The notes: generated from the letters alone by a model not told the origin. Numbered from the stretch's first letter, positions 34,961 to 46,495 are shown. The stretch is DNA of 64,000 nucleotides from Monodelphis domestica (GCF_027887165.1 NC_077227.1:547672689-547736688); one strand, 5' to 3'. Numbers and translations: made by a program.

Positions 34961-35189
34961 TGCAAATGGAACATCTTTTCTGATCCAACCATCTATAAAA
35001 TATCTACTCAGTGCTGAACATATAATAGATATAACAAATATTTTTAGTGAAAAAAATTATTTCTTTCTTTAATACTCCCTATTTGTTGTAAAGAAAAAGA
35101 GCAAAATTCTTATCCCTTAGGAGAGAGATGTACAATATAAGGGAAATGTACAATTCTGATCTGATGCTACTGTTCTTATTTTCCAGCAC

Positions 35190-35960
35190 TTTTTACATTT
35201 TATTTTTCTCTAATTACATGTAAAAAGTTTTCAGTATTTTAAAAATAATTTTGAGACTCAAATTCTCTCCCTCTCCCACCCCCACCACCCTGCCTCTGAG
35301 ATGATAAGCAATCTTATGTAGATTTTACATGTGATACTGTGGTTTTTCATTTTATTGTCATGCAAAATACAGTTCCATATCGGTTATTGTTGTTAGAGCA
35401 AACCCATACATAACCAGAACCTCAAGTTAAAACTATAAATACACTGATGTGAAAGATGACTCCAAGTTCTTTCTCTGGATGTGGATAACATTCTTCTTCA
35501 AAAGTCTTTCAGATCATTGCATTGCTGAGAGTAGCCAGGTTTTCACAGAAAATCATCTTACACTATTTCTGTTATTGTGTACAATGTTCTGCCAGTTCTT
35601 ATTTCACTCTGCATCAGTTCCTGCAGATCTTTCCATCTCTTTCTGAAATCATCTTGTTGATAATTTCTTATAGCACAATAGTATTCCATCACCAACATGT
35701 ACCACAATTTGTCCATTCCCAAATTGATTGGCATCCCCTTGATTTCCAGTTCTTTGCTGCTACAAAAATTGCTGCTATTTTTGTACAAGTTTCCTCTTTT
35801 CTATTTCTCCCTTTCCTCCATCTTTTTTATTATTTCTTTGGGATACAGACCCAGTAGTGGTATTACTGGATCAAAGAGTATGTACAGTCTTCCAAATTGC
35901 CATCCAGAATAGCTGGATCGGTTCACAACTCCACCAACAATGATGCTAGTGTTCTAAGGG
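35190..35960 (-). repeat. L1 3' part, reverse
   Basis: Reverse L1: ctctccctctcccaccccca in the 3' UTR, aatagtattccatcaccaac, gacccagtagtggtattact and cggttcacaactccaccaac. Confidence 0.88.
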
Positions 35961-36074
35961 CACCTAGGTCCCCAGAGTCACTCTATGAGTGTCCTGTTTT
36001 GTGTCAATATAGGAAAGTCATAGTTTGTAGAATAAGAGAAATCATAGTCCTGGTAGGAGGGTAAAGTTTGTGGG

Positions 36075-36160
36075 ATTTGTAGTGGCAAAGAATTGGAAAT
36101 TGAGGGGATGTCAATCAGGGAATGGACAGAACAAATTGTAGTACATGTTGATGATGTGAT
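36075..36160 (+). repeat. L1 fragment
   Basis: gtggcaaagaattggaaatt and acaaattgtagtacatgttg. Confidence 0.75.
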
Positions 36161-36377
36161 AATCATAATAAGCAAGGATTGGCTGTAGTATAGTATAACA
36201 AAGAATAAGTATATATATAAAATAATTAAAAAGAAAGTGGGCTGGTCATAAACATAAAGTGATGACTAATATTGTCCATGTTTGCCCCTCCTGGGACCTA
36301 TATAATGTTGAGACCAATAGGAAGGTTCTAACTCCTTGAGGACTTCCATGGAAGATGTTATTTTTTTGTTCCTAAGT

Positions 36378-36619
36378 CCTATTAGTCTTATATGACTCTT
36401 TGTGACCCCATTTGGACTTTTCCTGGCAGAGATTCTGGAGTAGTTTACCATTTTCTTATCCAGCTCATTTTACAAATTAGGAAACTGAGGCAAACAAGAT
36501 TAAAGTTACTTGTCCAAGATCACATAGCTAGTAAGAGTTTAAGGCTGGATTTGAACTCAGGAAGCTGAGTCTTTCTGCCTCCAGGTCCAGCACTCTATTT
36601 ACTGCACTACCTAACTGCC
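36378..36619 (-). repeat. MAR1-like SINE
   Basis: Reverse copy with gattctggagtagtttacca and end ctacctaactgcc. It faces the next copy 32 bases away. Confidence 0.88.
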
Positions 36620-36651
36620 TATCTTATAGAAAATCTACTGTCTAACTTCCA

Positions 36652-36912
36652 TAGGAGCAACTAAGTGGCACAGTGGATAGAGTGTTGGGCTTGGGGTCAG
36701 TAAAATTCATTTTCCTGAATTTAAATTTCCTGAATTTAAATTAAATCTCAGACACTTACTAGCTATATGGCCCTGGGCAAGTCATTTACCCTGTGTGCCT
36801 CAATTTGCTCTTCTGTAAAATGAGCTAGAGAAGGAAATAACCACTCCAGTGACTCTGCTAAGAAAACCCTATGAGATCACAAAGAGTCAGGACACCATTG
36901 AAAAGGACTGAA
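36652..36912 (+). repeat. MAR1-like SINE with tandem duplication
   Basis: Forward copy; the phrase tttcctgaatttaaa occurs twice in a row (about 36710-36740), lengthening the element. Confidence 0.88.
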
Positions 36913-37079
36913 TATGACATCTACAAGAGAATCACACTAAGTTGAGAAGACTTAGGTTAAGTTGTGATCTGCACCTTTAAAAAAAAAAGGTACTCTCAAT
37001 GATGAGATCACAGCTCCTTGCAGTATAAAGCATAATTGAGGTAGGAGAGGAGAACTAACTGCATTATTACTCCATAGTT

Positions 37080-37145
37080 CATGAAATAGTAGAGCTAAGG
37101 TCCAAATCTAGGTTATTTGACTCCAAGTACAATATCACACTGCCT
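37080..37145 (-). repeat. MIR fragment
   Basis: tagagctaaggtccaaatct, then acactgcctcc. Confidence 0.4.
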
Positions 37146-37389
37146 CCAGGAATACTTAGTATCCACTGAAATAAAACAACATGGAACCCAAACAGGATTA
37201 AAAAGGAAAGGAGTGAGTTTGAAAGAAGATGGAAACCTCCACCCTAATTAACATGGATGCTCAAGGTCCAGATTTTCAGATTGAAATCAATCAAACAAGG
37301 CATAAACTAAGAGCAAATAAGTCCTCAATCAATTTGGGAATAAGTCCTTGATCATTAGATAAAATCAAACTGATGCCACGCAGGAAATA

Positions 37390-38030
37390 TAATGAGATTT
37401 GTTAAAAAATGTAGACATGCCTCTGGATCTATTTATACCACAGCAGCAGATTCCAGTCAGAAATTCCAGTATCAAGGCTGCCTTGTGGCCAAAAGGAGAA
37501 TTTCCCAAAGGAAAGGGGGTGGGGAGGCTACTTGTGATATTCTCCCATCCCTTTATCAAAGGTGAAAGAAGGGTGTGGATATTCCCGTCCCACTAATAGA
37601 GATGGTAATGTGCCTGGATCAGCAATGGCTGATGACAATAAGAGCTAAAAGACAGACATACCAAAGGCAAACTTGTAAAAATGGCAACTTTTAGGACTCT
37701 TCTGGAGTCCAGAAGAAAGCTATACTTAAGAAAAACATTATAAAAACTCCACAAAGAGAGAAAATGACTTTAAGTAACCGCAAGTTTTGCATTACTCTTT
37801 GGTCATATGTGCTCTCAAGTTCGACCCCACTCTTCTCAAGGTTCTTGTGTTTGGTGAGAATTTTTTGTGCTAACCATTTTTACTATACTATCTCAGTATA
37901 TCCTTCAGTAATTCAGTAAAGATAATTAACTCACTGATTAATTGGTATTGAATGGAGAACATGCTGAATGGGGACCCATGGACATTAGAAACCCACAGGA
38001 TTGCCCCTAGAACCTGAATGAATGAAGTAG
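37390..38030 (+). other. Possible LTR-derived sequence
   Basis: A TATA-like tataaaaactcc at about 37740 is followed by agttcgaccccactcttctc and ggttcttgtgtttggtgaga, which resemble the R/U5 region of old retroviral LTRs. Ends and target duplications were not found, and no viral gene is present. Confidence 0.3.
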
Positions 38031-38154
38031 TCAGCCCCCCACTGGAGCACTTGTCTGCCAATCCAAGAGGCAGCTACAAAGTAGCCCCAGAGGTGCTGAT
38101 ACATAAAAATGAAGGTATATGCATGGTCCCTCCTTTTCTTTCACTAGGTTCTGA

Positions 38155-38277
38155 TTTTGTTGTTGTTGTTGTTGTTTTCTGTTCTTTTTGCCTGTAGCTC
38201 CTATAGACTTTAACTTTGAAGTCTAAAAGTGCACTTTTTTCTAATAAAATACCACTATCTTTTTTGTGTGTGTGTGT
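38155..38277 (+). repeat. GTT and GT microsatellites
   Basis: (TTG)n at 38157-38177 and a short (TG)n at 38263-38276. Confidence 0.9.
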
Positions 38278-38344
38278 AAAGTAGTCAATGATCATTAGAC
38301 AAAGAAATAGATCTAAAAAGAGCTAAAAGTAAAAATCTTGCTAA

Positions 38345-38795
38345 CTTATGTAAGGCTTTCCACACAATCTGACCCCCAACTTCTTTCCCATCCTATTTTT
38401 CATGCATCTTTCACAATACTGCAACTGAACATAATTTGTCATTCTCTAAACACACCTGACACTTTCCTACTTGTACATCTTTGTTCCTTCCTATCCTTCC
38501 CATTCCACCTGTTCTTCAGGGTCTTGTAAAACACCTTCTTCCCCTAGTGAAACCTTTTCTGACCCACAAAATACTTCTCCTGCCTCTGAATTCCTATGAA
38601 AGAGTCTTTGTATCTTTTTTATGAAGTTATCACATTCTATGACATTTGTCTATCTTATCTTCTTCACTAGACTCCAAGGTCCTTAAGAACAAGGACCATA
38701 TCAGTTCCATTTTTTTATTCATTCCCCCTTAGCACCAAGAATAGGGCCTCATATATAATGTTTGCTCAGTAAATACACTTCAATTCTTCAAGGAT
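38345..38795 (+). repeat. L2 3' UTR and terminus
   Basis: ctgttcttcagggtcttgta, ctagactccaaggtccttaa, tttgctcagtaaatacactt. Confidence 0.75.
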
Positions 38796-38939
38796 AAATC
38801 AGAAGTATGGGTTTCTCCCACCACACTAACCTAACTCTTGTTAACCCCCAAGGTTGGGAGTGGTTAAGCCTCAAACTTGGTAAATGGTATCCCCACCTTT
38901 CTGTAACTGAAAAGTTCACCACCTTGCCATCTTCATGGG

Positions 38940-39122
38940 GATCATGGAGCTAAGGCTAGAAGAAACCTGAGATATAGTCATTTTACAAGCATGGAAGCTG
39001 AGGCCCATGGAGGATAAGTGACTTGCCCCATCATATAGGTAGCTAACAAGCATCAAAGGTAGGATTTTAAAGCCAAATCCTTTGATTCCAGAACCTTTCA
39101 TTGTTCTTTCTGCTGTATTACA
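38940..39122 (-). repeat. MIR CORE-SINE
   Basis: gcatggaagctgaggcccat, ataagtgacttgccccatca. Confidence 0.72.
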
Positions 39123-40014
39123 TAGCATTCTCTAGGATCTAGTAAACTACCATAATCTTCCAATAACCAATATACAATCTTTCACCTGGTTCACCAATTA
39201 TTTTTAAGACCTCCTGATCAAGCTTTTGAGAATTCAAAGTAATCTATAAGACATAATAAGGCACTACAGGAGAACCTTAAAGAAGATGTTGAATAAATTA
39301 ATCAATTCATTATATTCCCTTTTAAAGTTCTATAGATAGGATGTCAAGTGGCAAAGTTCCCAAGCTTTGCCAGAAACACCAAATTATCTTTGAGATAAAT
39401 TACTCATCATAGAGGGGTAACACTGATAAGGGCTTACAAGCTGGGGGTAACAGTGGTCACATAGCCTCACACATATTGTCTACTATCTCCCAAATCTACT
39501 TCCCCCAAATCTGTCTCTAACTGGACCTATCTGCGGGTATTGTCATCAGAGTAGGATAAGCAGGGTGTTCCCACGTACCTTTTGTACCTTTCAAACCTGA
39601 TAAATGCTCATTGCTTAATTCAAATACCTTTCTTTGCAGGTTTACTATGTTGACAATTTAGGTCACTAAAAAACACGAGAATATCACTGTTCCTGTGCTG
39701 TTTCTGTGCAAGGCTGACTCAGGCGGCAATCCAACCTGGCACACGAGTCCAGAATCATAGATTTAGTGTTGATCCACCTTTCTCCAATAGGACAGGCAAG
39801 TTCCCATGATGTCAGGGGGCCAGCTGGTACAGAACTTAGAAGATCCTGACTAAAGAGGCCAAGGCTTTCTGGTGGTTAGTGATGTCCTGAGTGATGTCAC
39901 AAGAGGGTGGAGTAGGGATGGAGCTTAGCAACTGAGTGCTAACCACCCCCAGAGAAGCATTTAGCTACCTTGCAGGTTAACAAGCTGGTTACCCAAATAC
40001 TCCTTGGGCAAACA
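39123..40014. other. Repeat-poor intergenic block
   Basis: No repeat recognised over about 890 bases. It contains an AP-1-like TGACTCA (39715-39721) and two CRE-like gtgatgtc units 12 bases apart (39879-39886 and 39891-39898). These short matches are suggestive only. Confidence 0.45.
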
Positions 40015-40413
40015 CATAGATATAAAATATTGGGATTAGAAGGACCTTCAGAGATCACCTAGTCCAACCACTTTTTTTTTTAATAGATATAACAATTTAA
40101 GCCCCAAAGTGCCTTAATCCATGGTCACAAAGGAAGTTAGTGACAAACTGGATTCAGATTCAGGGCTCCTTGACTTCCAGCCAAAGGCTATAGAATTAAA
40201 GCTTGAAGGGAACTCAAAGGTCATGGAATCATAGGAACTCATGACAGTACTGTTAGAGGCCATTTGGTTCAACACCAATATTTTACCAATAAGGAAACTA
40301 AGGCCCAGAGAAGCTAAGCAATTTGCCCAAAGTCACATACTAAGTGGATTCCAAACCAGGTTCTCTGTCTCCAAATCTAATATTCTTTTCCCAATACTAC
40401 AATACCTCTTAGC
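40015..40413 (-). repeat. Two reverse MIR copies in series
   Basis: 40015-40190 (tagaaggaccttcagagatc) and 40220-40413 (ataaggaaactaaggcccag, then cagagaagctaagcaa). Confidence 0.72.
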
Positions 40414-40449
40414 CTACTGCCCTGTTCACATTATACCATACTTGTTATT

Positions 40450-40616
40450 CAATTTTTTCAGTTGTATCCAACTCTTCAAGACCCCATTTAGGGTTTTCTT
40501 GGCAGAGCTACTGAAATTGTTTGCCATTTCCTTCTCTAGTTCATTTTATAGAAAGGCAAATGGAGTTAAGTAACTACCCAACTAGTAAGTGCCTGAGACC
40601 AGATTTTAACTTGGGA
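40450..40616 (-). repeat. MAR1-like SINE, 5' part missing
   Basis: Reverse copy from gttgtatccaactcttcaag to cagattttaacttggg, broken where the LTR candidate starts. Confidence 0.82.
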
Positions 40617-40619
40617 ATG

Positions 40620-41247
40620 TGTGGAATGGAATTTTGGGGAGGCTCATACCCCCAAGAAATCACTCTAATGAGCAGACAGGAGACTTGATAAGATGCTGGC
40701 AGAGAAAAGTGGCTTTATTTGGAGAAAACAGAGGACAGAAGTGGGGTGAAGGGAGGGGAAAGGAAGGGGAAGAAAAATGATTCTGCCCACAGAAGTGGCT
40801 TACTCAGGGCAAAAACGCCCTCTCTTCTTCTAGGTACAATCACAGACTTTTATAATAATCCTGACATAAGATTCTCCTCCTCCCCTCTGTCCAATCCCAC
40901 AGAAGAAGGGGCTATAACGTTTCAAGTCTTCAGATTGTGATTTTCAACATTATGTACCCCTAAAGACCCCTATAATCAAGAAAACCCCATGACTATCACG
41001 GGATTCCCAAGCTGGGACCATAACGATACTTTTGAAATTCACTGTATTTTCCCCTCCTTTAGCTTATCATATAGTTTGGCTTTCTTCCCAGGGTACAGAT
41101 TAACTCTTCCCAAGGCTTTTGGAAATAGGTCAGAAAAACTAAAAGTTTTATGGAGTGGGGGACAGTTTTAGTCTAAAACATAGTAATACTATGGGGTCTT
41201 GAAAATTGGGGTTACAACAAACTAAATACTACTCTGAGAATTACACA
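40620..41247 (-). mobile_element. Probable solo LTR of an endogenous retrovirus
   Basis: About 625 bases. Read on the minus strand, it begins TGTAATTCTC and ends near CCATTCCACA, giving the TG...CA ends of an LTR. A polyadenylation signal (AAATAAAG, plus-strand ctttattt at about 40713) lies about 90 bases before the 3' end. Exact ends are uncertain by two bases at each side and I could not confirm a target-site duplication. No viral coding sequence is attached. Confidence 0.5.
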
Positions 41248-41274
41248 TTGAATCTCATCCCCCCACAGGAAGAT

Positions 41275-41379
41275 GAATGTCAGGATCACATGCTAGTAAG
41301 TGTCTGAGGCTGAATTCAACCCCAAGAAGATGAGTTCAAAGGTCCCATACACTATCCACTATACCACCTAGCTGCCCCA
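41275..41379 (-). repeat. MAR1-like SINE fragment
   Basis: tgctagtaagtgtctgaggc to accacctagctgcccc. It overlaps in content with the copy at 40450-40616, so it is a separate copy rather than its other half. Confidence 0.75.
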
Positions 41380-41650
41380 TACCATATACTATGAGTCCAC
41401 CATGTTACTAGAGTTCAAATTCATGAATAACTTATACAAAGTCTTACTGGAAAACTCAGACCAATCCGATTAAAAGGCAGAATTGATTGCGCCCTATCAT
41501 GTTCAGTTAGATGGTATTTCTAGGTCCTACAACCATGCTCATAATTTCCTTTTTATAGCTCACTATAGTATGTAAAATTCCAGTTCTTCCATTAGCATCA
41601 TTTCTTAAAGTTAAAATGTCTAGAAAGTCCTTACTAATATACACCTTCAC

Positions 41651-41676
41651 ATATATATATATATATATATATATAT
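41651..41676. repeat. (AT)n microsatellite
   Basis: Thirteen consecutive AT units. Confidence 0.97.
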
Positions 41677-41712
41677 TTCTAAAAAGGAATCATATGGCAA
41701 TTTTAACAGTAA

Positions 41713-41908
41713 CACGGGCAACTGGATGGCACATTGACTAGAGAGCCATGTAGAAATAGAAGTTCCTAGGTTCAAATCTGGCTTCAGACAGATTTCCTAC
41801 CTGTGTGACTCTGAACAAGTCATTTAATCTCATTTGCTTAGCTCTTGCCCTTCATTACAGCCCCAAAACTTTACTAGGACAGAAAGCAAGGATTAAAAAA
41901 AAAAAAAA
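41713..41908 (+). repeat. tRNA-derived SINE, receiving element
   Basis: Forward copy with an A-rich tail at 41894-41908; the next SINE is inserted in that tail. Confidence 0.85.
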
Positions 41909-42089
41909 ACCTTTACCTTCCATCTATTATTACTGTGTTTTGGTTCTAAGGCAGAAGAGCAGTAAGGGCTAGACATTGAGGGTTAAGTGACTTGCCCAGG
42001 GTCACACAGCTAGGAAGTGTCTGAGGCCTGATTCAAAACCTCCTACCTCTAGGTCTGGCTCTCAATCCACTAAACCACCTAGCTGCCCC
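41909..42089 (-). repeat. tRNA-derived SINE inserted in another SINE's tail
   Basis: Reverse copy from ccttaccttccatc-type text to cctagctgcccc. Flanks agcaaggattaaaaaa and agtaaggatttaagaaaa are a decayed target-site duplication. Confidence 0.9.
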
Positions 42090-42239
42090 TAAAAGTAAGG
42101 ATTTAAGAAAAAAATCAACATATTCTTCCGAATTTAATGAAAAAATTAGCTTGCTATTTCTTAGCACAGAACATAACCAGGACTAGATGAGACACAGTCC
42201 AATGTACAGTTGATAGAGGGGGGAAAGATCTAAAGAAGT

Positions 42240-42470
42240 TGAGTTAATATATGCCCAAGACACAAAATTAGTTTCTTTATCTCCCTCAATCCAATATCCA
42301 ATTAGTTACCAAGCTTTTGTCATTTCTACCTCTATAATATCTCTCCCATACTGCTGTAGCCAGTCTTCCTTCAGAACTCATCATACCTTGCCTAAACCAT
42401 TGCAATATCCTCCTGAATAGACTCTCTTCACCTACTTTCTCCATTATAATCCATTATCTTACATGCCATT
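42240..42470 (+). repeat. L2 ORF2-end segment
   Basis: tttctacctctataatatct and gcctaaaccattgcaatatc are typical of L2 ORF2 end. Confidence 0.6.
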
Positions 42471-42474
42471 ATAA

Positions 42475-42920
42475 TTATATACCACAACTTGTTCAAACAT
42501 TCCCAGTACCTGGATTTCCCTTTAGTTTTCTGTTCTTTGCCACCATAAAAAAAAGCCTCCACAAATATTTTTGTACATCTTGGTCCTTTCCCCCTATCTT
42601 TGATCTCTTTGAGATGTAGACCTAGTAGTGGTATTCCTTATTCAAAGGGTAAGCATGGTTTGATGGCCCTTTGGGCATAGTTCCAGATTGTTCTCCAGAA
42701 TGGCTATATGAGTTCCCAGCTCCATCAACAGTGTATTAGTGTCCCTTTTTCCCCACATCCCCTCTAAGATTTATCATTTTCCTTTTTTGTCTCATTAGCC
42801 AGTCTGACAGATGTGAGTTTTTTTATTTGCATTTCTCTAACCAATAGTGCAACTAAAGATAGTTTTAATTTCTTCATCTGAGAATTGCCTGTTCATATCC
42901 TTTGATCATCTGTCATTTGG
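42475..42920 (-). repeat. L1 3' part inserted in L2
   Basis: Reverse L1: accacaacttgttcaaacat, gacctagtagtggtattcct, gttctccagaatggctatat, cttcatctgagaattgcctg. Confidence 0.88.
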
Positions 42921-42934
42921 GGATCTCTGACTAT

Positions 42935-43385
42935 GTTGCAGAGAAGTAGCCAAGTTACATTAGCAGAAGGAATTACCTCATTTCCTCAGCAATTAAAATC
43001 ACAGGTCTACTCCCTATCCCCCATTCATGGACTCTATAGTTCAGCCAAATTGACCATTTTGTTTTGTTTCATACCAGGCAATCTATACTTTTGCAAAGAC
43101 TCAAATGGAAGATATCTATCTATTTTCCTTACCTCTAAATCTTCAAACCTTAAGCTTCCTTCAAAGTTCATCTCCACTGCCACTTCCCTACTAGATGGCT
43201 TTGCTGAGATCCCCTCTCCCTCTACAATCACTTTAAATTGGATTCTCTTTTCATACCTTGTATCCCTACCCAGCAGAATGTAAACTCTTTGAGGATGAGG
43301 ACCAGTTCTTTGTGCTTATATCCATAGAAACTACTACAGTGCCTTGTGCAGATTAAGCCCTTAAGAATTGTTTGTTGAATTGAAC
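42935..43385 (+). repeat. THER1-type tail then L2 terminus
   Basis: 42935-43005 resembles a THER1 tail (ttaaaatcacaggtcta). 43060-43385 is L2 ending gtgccttgtgcagattaagc. A 116-codon open frame over it is incidental. Confidence 0.6.
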
Positions 43386-43704
43386 TAAATTAACAAATTT
43401 ATGATGGATTTGAATTTTATTTTGGTCAAGAATTCATTTAGTTTCAACTTATTAATAATTTATTAATAAGAATGATTTGTTTTAATTTTTATTTTAACTT
43501 AAATTTTATTTTCAACAAGAATTAATGGGAAAAACTCCTAAAATCTGAGGCCAATTAACTTGGAAGGTAGAGATTATTTCATTTTTTGTCTTTGTATGTC
43601 CAGGATCTTGTACATAAGATGGTAGGGGAAACAGATCTGTAATATTAGTAGTAATTGGGGATTCTTCCTCTACCAGCACCTTCTCTTTAGCTTATATTCA
43701 TTGA
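43386..43704. other. AT-rich intergenic sequence
   Basis: Repeated ttttaattttatttt-like text at 43430-43530 and a possible L2 scrap (tttgtatgtccaggatcttg). Confidence 0.5.
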
Positions 43705-43810
43705 GAGTTGTCTGAGGGTAATGAGAAGTTAAATGAGGTTCTCAAGATTATGTGGGCAGTATGTGTCAGAGGAAGGACTCTAACCACTGTACTGTGATGT
43801 CTTGTACTTA
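43705..43810 (-). repeat. MIR fragment
   Basis: aagttaaatgaggttctcaa, then aggaaggactctaaccac. Confidence 0.5.
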
Positions 43811-44017
43811 ACAATCGCTTAATATATGTTTGTGAAATTGAATCAAATATGTCTCCTTCTAAAATGTAGACTAAGAAGATGTTGGATTCAGTCATCAGAA
43901 GGAGCTGTCCTGACCTCACTGACCTCATAGTTGAAGCAGGTCTTCTGATATTTCTTATGACTATTTTGTTGATTCCCCAATCAAGCAAGACTCCTTGCTG
44001 AAATACATTTAAACCCC

Positions 44018-44202
44018 CAGGGGAAGCTAAATGGCTCAGAAGATTGAGAGCCCGAGCCAGATTGGAAACTAGAGGTCCTGGGTTTACATGTATCCTCAGA
44101 CACTTCCTAACTGTGTGACTGTGGGCAAGTTATTTAACTCCCATTATCTAGCCCTTGACACCAATACACAATCTTGATTCTAAGATGAAAGGAAAGAGTT
44201 TT
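44018..44202 (+). repeat. tRNA-derived SINE
   Basis: Diverged copy; tail gattctaagatgaaagg; the tcttctgccttgg segment is deleted. Confidence 0.85.
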
Positions 44203-44929
44203 TATTTTTTAATAGAAAAGAAATATATTTAAACCTTGCCCTTTCTGCTATTTTCAGGAACTCTGACACATGATGCTGTATGGTGAACCAGATTGTAATC
44301 CCCTTGCCTCTATTAAAGATCCTTGTTGTTTCTACTTTGGTAGTCTTTATTTCAAGGTTGACAAAGACCAATATGATGGTATTGATGTTGCCATCAGCAC
44401 AGTGAGCCATCCAAAAAGTGATTAATTAATAGGTTGATAAGACTAGGCATCAGATTTCCCCAACCTTTGACACAAAAGGGTGTCTAAGAAGGTACCTAGT
44501 TTCCATTAAATTTGTGATGGCTTCAGCATTACTGGATCCTTTTGGTGGTCTCCATTGTTCTCCATGCCTACCTTGGAAAGGCTCAGCAGAATTATTTGGC
44601 AGACCCTCACTACCAATCACCACCAAGGGAAACACTTACTACACAAAGGGACTACACCAACAGACACATAAAGACAATAGCACACAAACACTTGACCATC
44701 TGTCTTGTCTCTTTTGCATTTCTTCCTCCAAACACCTATAAGGTTCTCTACAGGCCCTGTGGTGAGGGGATAGTTTCCAAACACACAGTGGGAGCTCCAC
44801 TTTGCCCTGCTTGTAATGTGCTGGCTGCAAGCAGCCCTAGCAAGGGAGAGGCACAGGTGCACTCCTTGGGGCTATTGGCTATGGCTACTGTCTTCCTACT
44901 CCTGTTCAGCTGCACTACTTTCCTTGCTC
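44203..44929. other. Unassigned intergenic sequence
   Basis: A 134-codon plus-strand frame (44542-44946) and opposing minus-strand frames overlap here. None resembles a known protein and the longest runs into the next MIR, so I do not call a gene. Complexity is higher than the surrounding repeats. Confidence 0.4.
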
Positions 44930-45120
44930 AGAATCAGAGGATTTAGAGCTCTGTGGGACCTTAACAATAATTCTAGCCCCAACACCTTCATTTTACAGAT
45001 GAGGAAGCTAATGGCCAGAGAAGTGACATGATTTGTTGGAGGTCACTTAGGTTGTAAATAGCAGAGCTGGGGATTTAATCCAGGAATTTTCTCTCCACCA
45101 CACCAAACTGCTGTGGTCTC
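44930..45120 (-). repeat. MIR CORE-SINE
   Basis: cattttacagatgaggaagc, gaggtcacttaggttgtaaa, accaaactgctgtgg. Confidence 0.78.
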
Positions 45121-45134
45121 TTACTTTGAGACCC

Positions 45135-45188
45135 TTCCCAAATCTCATCAAGAGACTAAGGCTTCTCCCAAATCTCATCAGAGACTAA
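45135..45188 (+). repeat. Short imperfect tandem duplication
   Basis: tcccaaatctcatcaagaga and tcccaaatctcatcagagac occur side by side, about 28 bases per unit. Confidence 0.85.
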
Positions 45189-45384
45189 AATGTAACTAGT
45201 TTAAGATGAGCTGTGATCTAATTAACTGTAACTCATCTAAGGTAATGTTGTCATAATAGAAGAGCTGGGCTCTGCATGCTGTCTTCAAAGAAAAAAGCCA
45301 GGTTTTTATCCATGATTATACAAAATCATCCAAAGGAGAGAGATATAATAATCTAGTGGACATAAGTGCTTTCTACAGAGGGAC

Positions 45385-45640
45385 TGTTGCTCAGTCCTTA
45401 TAGTTGTGTCTAACTCTTCATGACTCCGTTTAGGGTTTTTTTGGCAAAGATACTGGAGTGGTTTCTTATTTCCTTCTCTATTTCATTTTACAAATGAGGA
45501 AATTGAGGCAAACTGGGGTAAGTGACTTGTCAAGGGTCATGCCACTACTAAGTGTCTGAGGCCAGATTTGAACTCAGAAAGATGAATCTTCCTGACTCGA
45601 GATCTGGCACTCAATCCACTATGGCACCTAGCTGCCCCTG
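45385..45640 (-). repeat. MAR1-like SINE
   Basis: Nearly complete reverse copy, gatactggagtggtttctta to cacctagctgcccc. Confidence 0.92.
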
Positions 45641-45728
45641 TGTGAATTATACTAGAAAATCAACCTGCTTTCTTTTCCTTTTGTTTCATGAGCACCTTGA
45701 GAGAGAATGGGGGACCCTGGATAATGAA

Positions 45729-45931
45729 AAGCAGCATAGGATAGAGGGATAGAGCTCTGGACTTAGAGAAAGGAAGGCAAGGATTTAATCCTGCCTCAGC
45801 TACTCACTTACTGTATGACTCTGGGCATATTAATCTCCCAGGATGCCAGTTTCCTCATCTATAAAAATGATGGGGGGTTTTCTTGGATGGCTTTAAGGTG
45901 CTTTCAGCTCTAAATCTATGATCCTATGATA
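45729..45931 (+). repeat. MIR/THER1 CORE-SINE
   Basis: gagctctggacttagagaaa, agtttcctcatctataaaaa, tttcagctctaaatctatga. Confidence 0.85.
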
Positions 45932-46049
45932 GGTAGAAGAGTAGTAAGGGAGCACAAAGAATGCCTACTTTGTGCCCAAGGCATGCCCCAGTTTCGTACA
46001 TTTCCCCATTACTTACCCTGTGTCCAATCTAGCCTAAGCGCTGTTGTTA

Positions 46050-46452
46050 GCTAGATAGAATGTAAGGTCCATAAGAACAGAGGCAGATTCATCATAACCC
46101 AACACCTGGCAGAGCCTTCTATTGATGGATTAGAATAACTTATTCACCATTATAAATTAATAAGCTGATTTCATGGTTCCTAGAAGTCTGTTGATCAGTC
46201 TGTCCCATGTCTGATCATTCTTGGGCAAACTGATAAAAGTGAGTTTCTCATTTGCTGAAAACCTAATACTATCAATGGCATTATTTAGAGCTTGAAGGGA
46301 TCTGAGAAATTAACTGGCCAACCTCCTCATTTTACAGGCAAGAATATTGAAACCGAGAGAAAGAAGGGGATTAGTCCAAGGTCAGATATAAAGTGGCGGA
46401 GCCAAAGTATGAACCTGGTTCTTGTGACTATAAACCCAGTGTTCTTTTACCA
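46050..46452. repeat. L2 terminus then reverse MIR
   Basis: 46050-46125 shows agaatgtaaggtccataaga. 46270-46452 is reverse MIR (ttacaggcaagaatattgaa). Confidence 0.65.
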
Positions 46453-46495
46453 ATCATAAAAAGAACTTTGGCACTTGGTTAAATTCAACTGAGCA

